Source: Chloroflexota bacterium | GTDB lineage: Bacteria; Chloroflexota; FW602-bin22; JAMCYS01 | Direction of reading: 5' to 3' | Assembly (NCBI GenBank): GCA_021847625.1 | Contig: JAJZQK010000213.1 | Location: 1-6,301, forward strand | DNA: 6,301 bases | In this document: positions 1 through 5,731 of the stretch, piece after piece | How positions within the stretch are numbered: position 1 is the stretch's first letter | How the letters are laid out: every line of letters starts with the position of its first letter | Notes under the pieces: generated by a model | Databases searched by the model: none | What the model saw: the letters and a program-made list of their open reading frames with translations, nothing else | What the model was told of the DNA's origin: nothing | Translations under genes and position numbers: made by a program

Positions 1-700
1 CACAGGAGATGAAGGGACCCGCTGGGGCCGTGTAGTCTGTGTCATCTTGTTACTCCTTACTATTGGTCTATTGGTGCACGGCTGTATGGTGGCCGAGCCC
101 GGCACCGGCGGCCGGCCCGAATGGGTGCGGCTGGGGAAAGGCCGTCGTCGAGGAATGGCATTAGACGACGCGCTTTGCCCGTGCGCGCATTCGCCGGTTA
201 CGAGGGACCTACCGGGGTCAGTTGAAGGTGGGACGGACCCAAGGTCAGCCGACCGGGCTACTGACTTGCGGCGGGGCTCCTAAGGCCCGCCGTGGTGTCT
301 CTCCTAGGCAAGAGGGCGATGGCGTGGATAGCGGGACCGGAAAAAGGCTCATCCGCGGGTGGCGGAGGCACTGCCGCTATCGTCGGCTCGGTAATTGGAG
401 GTGTCTATGAGTCTTCTGCCATTACTGTTGCCTAGTATACCATAGGTGCGGATCGCGAGCAGACAACCACGCGGGCCAGCCGTCATCGTCGAGGGAATGA
501 TCGAGGAACTAGCCGTACGTGTTAAGGGTCGCCAGGCCCGGCGGCGTAACCAGGGGTATCCGCTGAGTTGCAGTGACTGCTCTGGCTGTGCTACACTCAT
601 CCCCGGCCCTCCATCCAGCTAACGGCATTGGGTTGGTCCTCTTGCCGCCCGCCAGAAAGGCGACTGCGACGGCCGCACTAACACGATATCTGCCCACACT

Positions 701-754
701 CCTCTGAAAATGGCCGCTCCCCTGCAATACGTAGGGGCCGGTCCGCCTCAGAGG
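701..754. repeat. Nested inverted repeat (possible stem-loop)
   Basis: An outer pair of arms, CCTCTGA at 701-707 and TCAGAGG at 748-754, is perfectly complementary. Inside lies a second pair, CCCCT at 719-723 and AGGGG at 733-737, around a 9-nt loop. The linkers (708-718 and 738-747) pair poorly, so the whole would be an interrupted stem-loop of about 54 nt. No T-run follows, so it does not look like a terminator. It could be chance. Confidence 0.35.
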
Positions 755-766
755 TTGTGATTAAAT

Positions 767-787
767 CGGTTTTGGCGCCCAAAACCG
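767..787. repeat. Perfect 9-bp inverted repeat, 3-nt loop
   Basis: CGGTTTTGG (767-775) and CCAAAACCG (779-787) are exact reverse complements separated by CGC. The element sits about 130 bp upstream of the cobC start in otherwise featureless DNA. As RNA it would be a compact hairpin. As DNA it has the symmetry of an operator. No U-tract follows on the + strand; on the - strand the following bases are ATTTAATC, a poor tail. Its function cannot be decided from the sequence. Confidence 0.5.
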
Positions 788-904
788 GCGTGCGCCTCCT
801 TGGAGCAATAGGCGTACGAGTAGGACAGTTACGCGCTGATGGACCGAGCCCTATGGCGGCGGATGATCTTAAAGCGCCGGGCTGAAGAGATTTCCACTAT
901 CAGC

Positions 905-911
905 AAGGGGG
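905..911 (+). promoter_or_regulatory. Ribosome binding site of cobC
   Basis: AAGGGGG lies 6 nt upstream of TTG 918. It supports this TTG as the cobC start, since the PRLILVRHG motif follows at once and no other start with a comparable site is near. Confidence 0.6.
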
Positions 912-917
912 TGTGCT

Positions 918-1529
918 TTGCCTAGGCTGATCCTCGTGCGTCACGGCGCCCTTGGTCGGGACGACACGCCTCGCTACCATGGCCACGCCGATCTGCCGCT
1001 GTCCGCGAAGGGCCTCGCGCAGGCGGCCCGCCTGCGGGAACGGCTCCGTCCCCTCTCTCTTGCCGCCGTCTACAGCAGCGATCTAGCGCGCTGCCTGCGA
1101 ACCGCGCAGATCATCGCCGAGCCCCATGGGTTGGCGGTCGTGCAGGATGCCGACCTCCGCGAGATCAGCTTCGGGGAGTGCGAGGGCCTGTCCTTCGCGG
1201 AGATCGAGGCCCGTTTCCCCGGCGCGGAGCGATTGTGGATGCCGGGCAACGCCGACGTATGCTTTCCGGGCGGCGAGAGCGTCGACCTGCTGGCGAAGCG
1301 CGTCGGCCGCTTTCTCGCCAGAGTGGCCGCCGCCCATAGCCCCGACGACACAGTCGTAATCGTCTCCCACGGTGGGCCGCTGCGACTGCTGGTTTGCCTG
1401 GAGCTCGGCCTGCCGCCGGGCCGGTGGTGGCAGGTGCGGGTGGACCTCGCCTCGGTTTCGCTCTTCGACCTCTATCCCGAGGGCAGTGTGCTCACCCGCC
1501 TCAACGACGTTTGCCATTTAGGCGGTTGA
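918..1529 (+). CDS. cobC: Alpha-ribazole phosphatase (CobC-type histidine phosphatase)
   Basis: A 203-residue protein of the histidine phosphatase (phosphoglycerate mutase-like) superfamily. The catalytic RHG motif is at residues 8-10 with the phospho-accepting His9. Arg58 lies in SSDLARCLRTA, Glu82 in LREISFGECEG and the second catalytic His151 in VIVSHGG. The PGGES segment at 117-121 is typical of the CobC branch. Family members remove the 5'-phosphate from alpha-ribazole phosphate or cobalamin 5'-phosphate late in B12 synthesis, in the cytoplasm. Length is normal for the family (about 200). The TTG start is chosen from the ribosome binding site at 905-911 and because the conserved beta strand begins at residue 3. 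The gene lies upstream of the riboswitch promoter, so the riboswitch cannot control it, and I see no convincing promoter of its own. By sequence alone another phosphatase of this superfamily is possible, but the cobT/cobS context supports CobC. Confidence 0.88.
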   Translation: MPRLILVRHGALGRDDTPRYHGHADLPLSAKGLAQAARLRERLRPLSLAAVYSSDLARCLRTAQIIAEPHGLAVVQDADLREISFGECEGLSFAEIEARFPGAERLWMPGNADVCFPGGESVDLLAKRVGRFLARVAAAHSPDDTVVIVSHGGPLRLLVCLELGLPPGRWWQVRVDLASVSLFDLYPEGSVLTRLNDVCHLGG

Positions 1530-1554
1530 CATACCGCGTGCCCCCTGTTACAAT
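1526..1554 (+). promoter_or_regulatory. Sigma-70 type promoter of the B12 operon
   Basis: TTGACA (1526-1531) and TACAAT (1549-1554) are separated by exactly 17 nt, and TG at 1546-1547 with one base before the -10 box makes it an extended -10. The -35 box overlaps the cobC stop codon (TGA 1527-1529). Transcription would start near 1561, just ahead of the riboswitch aptamer. This near-consensus match in the expected place is strong evidence. Confidence 0.85.
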
Positions 1555-1576
1555 GCGCCTGAAGCCGAAGCAGAGC

Positions 1577-1704
1577 GGCGAAGGCGTCTTCGGCGGCCGT
1601 CGAAACGGTCGCCAAGGCGAGGGTGAAGTGCGGTGCAAAACCGCCGCTGTCCCGCAACTGTGATGCGACCCGCCGGTCGCTAAGCCAGGTCCCCCTCCTT
1701 CGTT
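1577..1704 (+). promoter_or_regulatory. Cobalamin riboswitch aptamer
   Basis: The core reads GGTGCAAAACC, then CTGTCCCGCAACTGTGA, then AAGCCAGGTC (1682-1691), the ordered conserved blocks of cobalamin riboswitches, the last being the B12 box. Visible pairing: a closing stem CGAAGG 1579-1584 with CCTTCG 1697-1702 (extendable by two G-U pairs); GAGGG 1619-1623 with CCCTC 1693-1697; a hairpin 1592-1600/1605-1613 with loop CGAA; GCGGT 1630-1634 with ACCGC 1640-1644; and GCGACC 1665-1670 with GGTCGC 1675-1680. The short last hairpin suggests one of the compact subclasses. GGACCTGG at 1738-1745 is fully complementary to CCAGGTCC at 1685-1692 in the B12 box and could form the alternative, ligand-free fold. 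With the terminator downstream, cobalamin binding is expected to stop transcription before the importer and synthesis genes. Confidence 0.92.
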
Positions 1705-1758
1705 CGTTGCCGGTAGCCTTCGAGGAAAGGTGTGGGTGGACCTGGTCAAACGACCTAC

Positions 1759-1791
1759 CCCCTGTCTTACTCAAGGCAGGGGCGTTTTGTT
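1759..1791 (+). terminator. Riboswitch intrinsic terminator
   Basis: CCCCTGTCTT (1759-1768) and AAGGCAGGGG (1773-1782) form a 10-bp stem with one G-U pair and an ACTC loop, followed by a U-rich tail TTTTGTT (1785-1791). It lies between the aptamer and btuF and points in the operon direction, as expected for a transcriptional-attenuation expression platform. A weaker hairpin just upstream (1734-1739 with 1755-1760) overlaps its first bases and may take part in switching. Confidence 0.85.
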
Positions 1792-1852
1792 ACATATATC
1801 CCCTGCCGCTGGAAGGCCCGGAATGCCTGTCGTCGAGGCACATCTCGCGAGC

Positions 1853-1859
1853 AGGAGGG
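1853..1859 (+). promoter_or_regulatory. Ribosome binding site that fixes the btuF start
   Basis: AGGAGGG sits 8 nt upstream of GTG 1868. The in-frame ATG at 1823 has no comparable site and would add 15 residues before the signal peptide, so GTG 1868 is the better start. Confidence 0.75.
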
Positions 1860-1867
1860 TACTACAC

Positions 1868-2920
1868 GTGTCACATCTCTTCCGATCCCTTGGTCTCCTA
1901 TTCCTGGCCCTGGTGGTGCTGGCCGCCACCGGCTGCGCCACGAGCGTCCCCGCAGAGAACCCCGGCCAGGGTGCCCAGGGCGCGTTCCCCATCAGCGTTA
2001 CCGACAGCGCCGGTCGCTCGGTAACGCTAGAGAAAGCCCCACAGCGCATCGTCTCTCTCTCCGCCAGCAACACCGAGCTCGTCTACGCCCTCGGCCTACA
2101 GGACAGGCTCGTAGGCGTCGACGACTACTCAGACTACCCAGCCGAGGCGAAGCAGAAGGAGAAGGTGGGTAGCTTCGCCGAGCCTAGCATCGAAAAGATC
2201 ATTGGCTTGACGCCGGACCTCGTCCTCGCCACTACCCAACACCTAACATCGGTGCTCCCCAAACTGGAGGAGCATGGGCTGAAGGTGCTTGTCGTCCAGC
2301 CTGCCAAACTGGAGGAGGTGCCGGCCAACATCCGGATGCTGGGCGAACTAGGCGGCAATCCGGCGGCCGCCGAGAAGCTGGCCTCGGATATGGAGACCCG
2401 CATCGCCGCCGTGGTGGACAAGACGAAGAACGCCGCGAGCAAGCCACGCGTCTTCTTCGAGCTCGACCCGGGCCTGTTTACCGTGGGGCCGGATACATTC
2501 CTGGACGATATGATCGCCAAGGCGGGCGGAGAGAACATCGCCCGCGACGCGAAGTCCGCCTGGCCGCAGCTTAGCTCGGAGGCGGTCGTCATCTATATTG
2601 TCCGTCCAGCAAGACAAGTTGCAGGCCATCTACACTTGGCTGCTGGGTGGCTTCAGCCTCAGCGGCTGGCCGCAAGTGCTGGCCATCGTGCCCCACGCCG
2701 CGTTGGGAATCGTCGTCACCATCGTGTGCGGGGGACGGCTCAACGTGCTGCAACTGGACGAGGAGCAGGCCGCGCAGCTCGGGATAAACGTCGAGCGGAT
2801 GAAAGTGGTGCTACTCGGCGCCGCTACCCTGGCTACCGCGGCGGCGGTCTCGGTGAGCGGCTTGATCGGCTTCGTCGGCCTGATCGTGCCCCACGCGGTG
2901 CGTTTGATCTGGGGGCCTAA
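1868..2920 (+). pseudogene. btuF: Truncated BtuF-like B12 substrate-binding lipoprotein
   Basis: The first 241 codons encode a cluster A (BtuF/FhuD-like) periplasmic-binding protein. A lipoprotein signal peptide has a hydrophobic stretch at 8-20 and Cys23 in ATGC. The mature part holds the N-lobe (RIVSLSASNTELVYALGL, then VGVDDYSDYP), EPSIEKIIGLTPDLVLA and the long linking helix. Intact relatives bind corrinoid outside the membrane and deliver it to BtuCD. Homology stops after LSSEAVV (codon for residue 241 at 2588), where the C-lobe should continue with the strand that usually follows (of the ADPDVII type). The remaining about 109 codons to TAA 2920 are an Arg/Ala/Gly-rich tail that is btuC sequence read in the wrong frame. 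About 60-80 C-terminal residues are therefore missing and the product is probably non-functional. The gene is the first behind the riboswitch. A siderophore- or heme-binding role is less likely given the B12 context. Whether the break is biological or an assembly error cannot be told here. Confidence 0.85.
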
Positions 2921-3098
2921 CTACCGACTGCTGTTGCCGCTCTCGACCCTGCTGGGGGCGACGTTCCTCGTGTGGGCCGATACGCTTGCCCGTACGGTGC
3001 TGGCGCCTTCGGAGCTCCCGGTGGGGGTCGTGACTGCTCTCTGCGGGGCGCCGTTCTTTCTCTACATACTGCGGCAGCGCAAGCGGATGGTGTTCTAG
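2598..3098 (+). pseudogene. btuC: 5'-truncated BtuC-like permease (C-terminal half)
   Basis: The last 166 or so residues of a FecCD/BtuC-family permease, the membrane channel of the B12 ABC importer. Recognisable in order are QQDKLQAIYTWLLGGFS, the cytoplasmic EEQAAQLGINVERMK segment that contacts the ATPase, GLIGFVGLIVPHAVRL, the LLPLSTLLGA helix, WADTLART, and ELPVGVVTALCGAPFFLYIL near the C-terminus. Family members are about 330-350 residues with ten membrane helices, so roughly the first half is absent. Conserved-looking residues may extend two or three codons upstream of 2598 (SSIL), but then the sequence becomes btuF in another frame. The only start near the break is TTG 2598, without a well-placed ribosome binding site (GGAGG at 2578-2582 is 15 nt away). 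The stop TAG 3096-3098 directly abuts btuD. The remnant probably makes no working channel. Confidence 0.88.
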
Positions 3099-3902
3099 GT
3101 GGATACGGCGTCGCTTCGCGTGGAGAACCTCACCTTCGCCTACGGTCGCCGCCAGGTGCTGCACGACGTCAGCCTGGAGGCGACGGCGGGGGAAGTGGTG
3201 GGCGTGCTTGGACCCAACGGCTCCGGCAAGTCGACCTTCCTGCGAGTGGCGAGTGGGGTGCTGCGCCCCGCCGCCGGCCGCGTGCTCGTGGAAGGCGACG
3301 ACCTCTCCAGCCTCTCACGTGCCGAGGTGGCCCGGAAGGTGGCAGTGGTGCCGCAGAGTCCCCACCTTCCAGACGGCTTCACCGCCTGGGAGATTGCCCT
3401 ACTTGGGCGCACGCCATATCTGCGGCTGCTGCAGGCGGAGAGGGAGAGCGACTACGCCATCGTCCGCCTGGCGCTCGAACTGTGTGGCGCCCTGGACCTG
3501 GCCGAGCGGCGCATGGGCGACCTCTCGGGTGGCGAGCGCCAACGAGTGGTGATCGCCCGCGCCCTTGCCCAGGAACCATCGCTGCTGTTGCTTGACGAGC
3601 CTACATCGCACCTCGACATTACTCACCAAGTGGCAATTCTGGACCTCGTCTCGCAGCTGAGCCGGGAGCAGGGGCTCGGCGTGGTGGCCGTCTTTCACGA
3701 CCTCAACCTGGCGGCCCAGTACTGCCACCGGGTGGCTCTCTTCGGCGGTGGACGAGTCATCGCCGAAGGGACGCCGGATGAGGTGATCACCGTGCCCAAC
3801 GTGCGGTGTGCCTATGGGACGGAGGTGTGCATCGTGCCGCATCCGCGGAATACCTTGCCGGTAGCGCTGGTTACCGGCAACCATAATGGAAAGAGGGACT
3901 GA
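3099..3902 (+). CDS. btuD: Cobalamin import ATP-binding protein (BtuD-like)
   Basis: A 267-residue ABC ATPase of the FecE/BtuD group, energising corrinoid uptake at the inner face of the membrane. All motifs are present: Walker A GPNGSGKST at 38-46, Q-loop Gln86 in VVPQ, signature LSGGE at 142-146, Walker B LLLLDEP at 162-168, D-loop SHLD at 170-173 and the switch His200 in VFHDLNL. A C-terminal extension of about 50 residues is usual for the group. GTG 3099 follows the btuC stop with no gap and in the same frame. The ribosome binding site is weak (GGATGG 3085-3090), so translation may depend on coupling to btuC. GTG 3120 is a poorer alternative. The gene is intact although its two partners are broken, so it may be recently orphaned or serve another permease. 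Specificity for B12 is inferred from the riboswitch and cob genes. Confidence 0.9.
   Translation: MDTASLRVENLTFAYGRRQVLHDVSLEATAGEVVGVLGPNGSGKSTFLRVASGVLRPAAGRVLVEGDDLSSLSRAEVARKVAVVPQSPHLPDGFTAWEIALLGRTPYLRLLQAERESDYAIVRLALELCGALDLAERRMGDLSGGERQRVVIARALAQEPSLLLLDEPTSHLDITHQVAILDLVSQLSREQGLGVVAVFHDLNLAAQYCHRVALFGGGRVIAEGTPDEVITVPNVRCAYGTEVCIVPHPRNTLPVALVTGNHNGKRD
3855..3880. repeat. Perfect 9-bp hairpin near the end of btuD
   Basis: TTGCCGGTA (3855-3863) and TACCGGCAA (3872-3880) are exact reverse complements around an 8-nt loop. The element lies inside the last codons of btuD, 11 nt before the cobT ribosome binding site. No U-tract follows, so it is not a classical terminator. It could affect mRNA stability or cobT translation, or be incidental to coding. 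Confidence 0.45.
3892..3897 (+). promoter_or_regulatory. Ribosome binding site of cobT
   Basis: AGAGGG lies 8 nt upstream of TTG 3906, inside the last codons of btuD. It supports TTG as the cobT start; the protein begins there with the expected N-terminal length for the family. Confidence 0.65.
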
Positions 3903-3905
3903 GCA

Positions 3906-4988
3906 TTGGGAATCCTAGAGCAGACGATATCCCGCATCCGGCCTTTGGACGCCGCGGCGATGGCGGCTGCCGCCGAGCGGCAGAATAACCTGACCAAGCC
4001 GCTGGGTAGCCTCGGCCGCCTAGAGGAGCTTTCGATCCGCGTGGCCGGTATCCAGGCCCGGGCGAGGCCGCGGATAGAGCACAAGGCCATCGTGACGATG
4101 GCGGGAGACCACGGCGTGTGCGCGGAAAGCGTCAGCGCCTATCCGGCGGCTGTCACACCGCAGATGGTGCTCAACTTCCTGCGGGGCGGCGCCGCCATCA
4201 ACGCGCTGGCCCGCCACGTCGGCGCCCGCATGGTGGTGGTCGACGTCGGCGTGGCCGAGCAGATGCCCGAGCACGCCGGCCTGCTGAGCCGCAAGGTCGC
4301 CTTCGGGACGGCCAACATGGCCGAGGGTTCGGCGATGACGCGGCGCCAGGCGGTAACGGCGCTAGAGGTGGGCATTGAAGTGGTGAGGCAAGAGCACGAG
4401 CGCGGCCTGGACGTCGTCGGCACCGGCGATATGGGGATTGGCAACACGACCCCCTCGAGTGCCATCGTCGCCGCGTTTACCGGCAAGCCGGCCGCCCTGG
4501 TCACGGGTCGCGGTACCGGCCTGAACGACGAGCAGCTACGGCATAAGATCGCCGTGATCGAACGGGCGCTGCGGCTGAACCGGCCCGACCCAAGCGATGG
4601 TTTGGACGTGCTGATGAAGGTCGGCGGCCTGGAGATAGCCGGACTAGCCGGGGTGATGCTCGGCGCGGCGGCCCAGCGCGTGGTCGTGGTCGTCGACGGC
4701 TTCATCTCCGGCGCCGCGGCAATGGTGGCTCACGCGCTCTGTCCGGCCAGCCGCGACTACATGGTCGCCGCCCACCTCTCGGTCGAGATCGGCCACCAGG
4801 CGGTGATGAGCCATCTGGGGCTGCTGCCGCTGCTCGACCTAAACATGCGTCTGGGCGAGGGCACCGGCGCCGCCCTGGGCATCTCCCTCGTGGAGGCGGC
4901 CGTGCGTACCCTGAACGAAATGGCGACCTTTGCCGAAGCCGGGGTAGCCGAGGCGGCGAGAGAGGCTGCCGATAGCGGAGTCGCCTAG
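3906..4988 (+). CDS. cobT: Nicotinate-nucleotide:dimethylbenzimidazole phosphoribosyltransferase
   Basis: A 360-residue CobT, full length for the family (about 350). It transfers the phosphoribosyl group of nicotinate mononucleotide to the lower-ligand base, typically 5,6-dimethylbenzimidazole, giving alpha-ribazole phosphate for CobS. Visible landmarks are KPLGSLGRLE at 31-40, AGDHGV at 66-71, the glycine-rich GTGDMGIGNTT at 172-182, TGRGTGL near 200, and RLGEGTGA at 315-322, whose Glu318 matches the catalytic glutamate of Salmonella CobT (Glu317). No key residue appears lost. The TTG start is 3 nt after the btuD stop with a good ribosome binding site, and the stop TAG shares its G with the GTG of cobS, so the two are translationally coupled. 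The gene should be under riboswitch control as part of the same transcript. The base actually used as lower ligand cannot be read from the sequence. Confidence 0.96.
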   Translation: MGILEQTISRIRPLDAAAMAAAAERQNNLTKPLGSLGRLEELSIRVAGIQARARPRIEHKAIVTMAGDHGVCAESVSAYPAAVTPQMVLNFLRGGAAINALARHVGARMVVVDVGVAEQMPEHAGLLSRKVAFGTANMAEGSAMTRRQAVTALEVGIEVVRQEHERGLDVVGTGDMGIGNTTPSSAIVAAFTGKPAALVTGRGTGLNDEQLRHKIAVIERALRLNRPDPSDGLDVLMKVGGLEIAGLAGVMLGAAAQRVVVVVDGFISGAAAMVAHALCPASRDYMVAAHLSVEIGHQAVMSHLGLLPLLDLNMRLGEGTGAALGISLVEAAVRTLNEMATFAEAGVAEAAREAADSGVA

Positions 4989-5731
4989 TGGACTTCTACG
5001 TCGCCCTGCGCTTCCTGACGGTGCTGCCGCTCCCCGACCGGCCGGTGAAGCCGGAACAGATGGCGCGGTCGACGGCGTACTTTCCCCTCGTGGGGCTAAT
5101 GATCGGACTGGCCGTCGCAGGCGTCGACTACGTCTTGCGCCTCGTGTGGCCGCCGAGCGTCGCCACGGTGGGCGTGCTCATCGCCTTTATCCTGATCTCG
5201 GGCGGGCTGCACCTTGACGGGCTGATGGATTCGTGCGATGGTCTGTTCGGGCGCCGTGACCCGGCGAAGCGACTGGCGATCATGCGCGACAGCCGCGTGG
5301 GGTCGTTCGGCGTTCTCGGGGCCGTGGCGGTGCTCTTGCTCGAGTACGTCGCCCTCGCCGAGCTGCCGGTGACGCTCCGGATCGGGGCCATCGTGACGTT
5401 CGCCTGCCTCGGCCGCTGGGCGCTGGTGCTGGCGATCTGGGGCTTCCCCTACGCGCGGGCGGAGGGGCTGGGCAGCGCGTTCAAAGCGGGGGTCGGCCCG
5501 CTGCAGGTGGCGGTGGCGGGTGCGACGGCGGTCGCCGTCGCCATTATCGTTGCGCAGTCGGCAGGCATAGTGCTTGTCGGCACGGCGGTCGGGGCGACGC
5601 TGCTGGTGGCCGCCTTCACTCGTACTCGCATCCCTGGGCTCACGGGCGATTCCTATGGGGCAATAGAAGTGATGGTGGAACTGACGGTGCTCTTGACGCT
5701 TCTGGCGCTGGCGAGGGTGGGCTATGCCTAG
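4988..5731 (+). CDS. cobS: Adenosylcobinamide-GDP ribazoletransferase (cobalamin synthase)
   Basis: A 247-residue integral membrane CobS, normal length. It joins adenosylcobinamide-GDP with alpha-ribazole or its phosphate, the step that assembles the cobalamin nucleotide loop at the membrane. The N-terminus has the canonical LRFLTVLPLP, followed by FPLVGLMIGL and several hydrophobic segments (about 33-53, 57-72, 104-125, 132-152, 168-190 and 225-245). The conserved acidic motif is GGLHLDGLMDSCDG at 72-85 with Asp77, Asp81 and Asp84, expected to bind metal and substrate. RLAIMRDSRVGSFG follows at 95-108. The GTG start overlaps the cobT stop by one base (TAGTG), with GGAG at 4977-4980 seven nt upstream. 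The end overlaps the next gene by 8 nt. CobT, CobS and CobC, which act in adjacent steps, are all in this window; the CobU/CobP kinase that supplies its other substrate is not. Confidence 0.96.
   Translation: MDFYVALRFLTVLPLPDRPVKPEQMARSTAYFPLVGLMIGLAVAGVDYVLRLVWPPSVATVGVLIAFILISGGLHLDGLMDSCDGLFGRRDPAKRLAIMRDSRVGSFGVLGAVAVLLLEYVALAELPVTLRIGAIVTFACLGRWALVLAIWGFPYARAEGLGSAFKAGVGPLQVAVAGATAVAVAIIVAQSAGIVLVGTAVGATLLVAAFTRTRIPGLTGDSYGAIEVMVELTVLLTLLALARVGYA

Larger units (their letters stand above)
1..890. other. Long stretch without a supportable gene
   Basis: About 890 bases upstream of cobC hold no reading frame that looks like a protein. All six frames are broken into pieces of at most about 80 codons, with none of the codon pattern seen after base 918, and I recognise no motif. 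I looked for a tRNA (no GGTTCGA-type T-loop), SRP RNA, tmRNA, RNase P RNA and group II intron ends and found none. What can be seen is a frame open from the left edge to 283 with one hydrophobic stretch, a 38-codon Gly-rich frame at 319-435, and inverted repeats at 701-754 and 767-787. It may be intergenic DNA, a heavily decayed gene or an unrecognised RNA. Confidence 0.6.

Noticed and set aside
1564..1594. Hairpin GCCGAAG 1564-1570 / CTTCGGC 1588-1594 as a separate element
   Set aside because: It falls at the 5' end of the riboswitch transcript and overlaps the aptamer closing stem region; most likely an alternative fold of the same leader, not a distinct feature.
1730..1867. Upstream extension of the btuF frame (starts at GTG-like 1730 or ATG 1823)
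   Set aside because: It would translate the riboswitch terminator or add a tail before the signal peptide. AGGAGGG 8 nt before GTG 1868 and the lipoprotein signal fit 1868.
1868..3098. A functional BtuF-BtuC fusion made by programmed frameshifting
   Set aside because: Shifting frame would not restore the missing C-terminal part of BtuF or the first membrane helices of BtuC, so the fusion would lack essential parts of both.
1707..3865. TTGCCGGTAGC occurs at 1707-1717 and at 3855-3865
   Set aside because: An 11-base match in two different contexts (leader RNA and btuD coding) in GC-rich DNA is plausibly chance; flanking bases do not match.
3399..3884. Minus-strand open frame of 161 codons
   Set aside because: Antisense to the conserved ABC motifs of btuD, with no recognisable domain.
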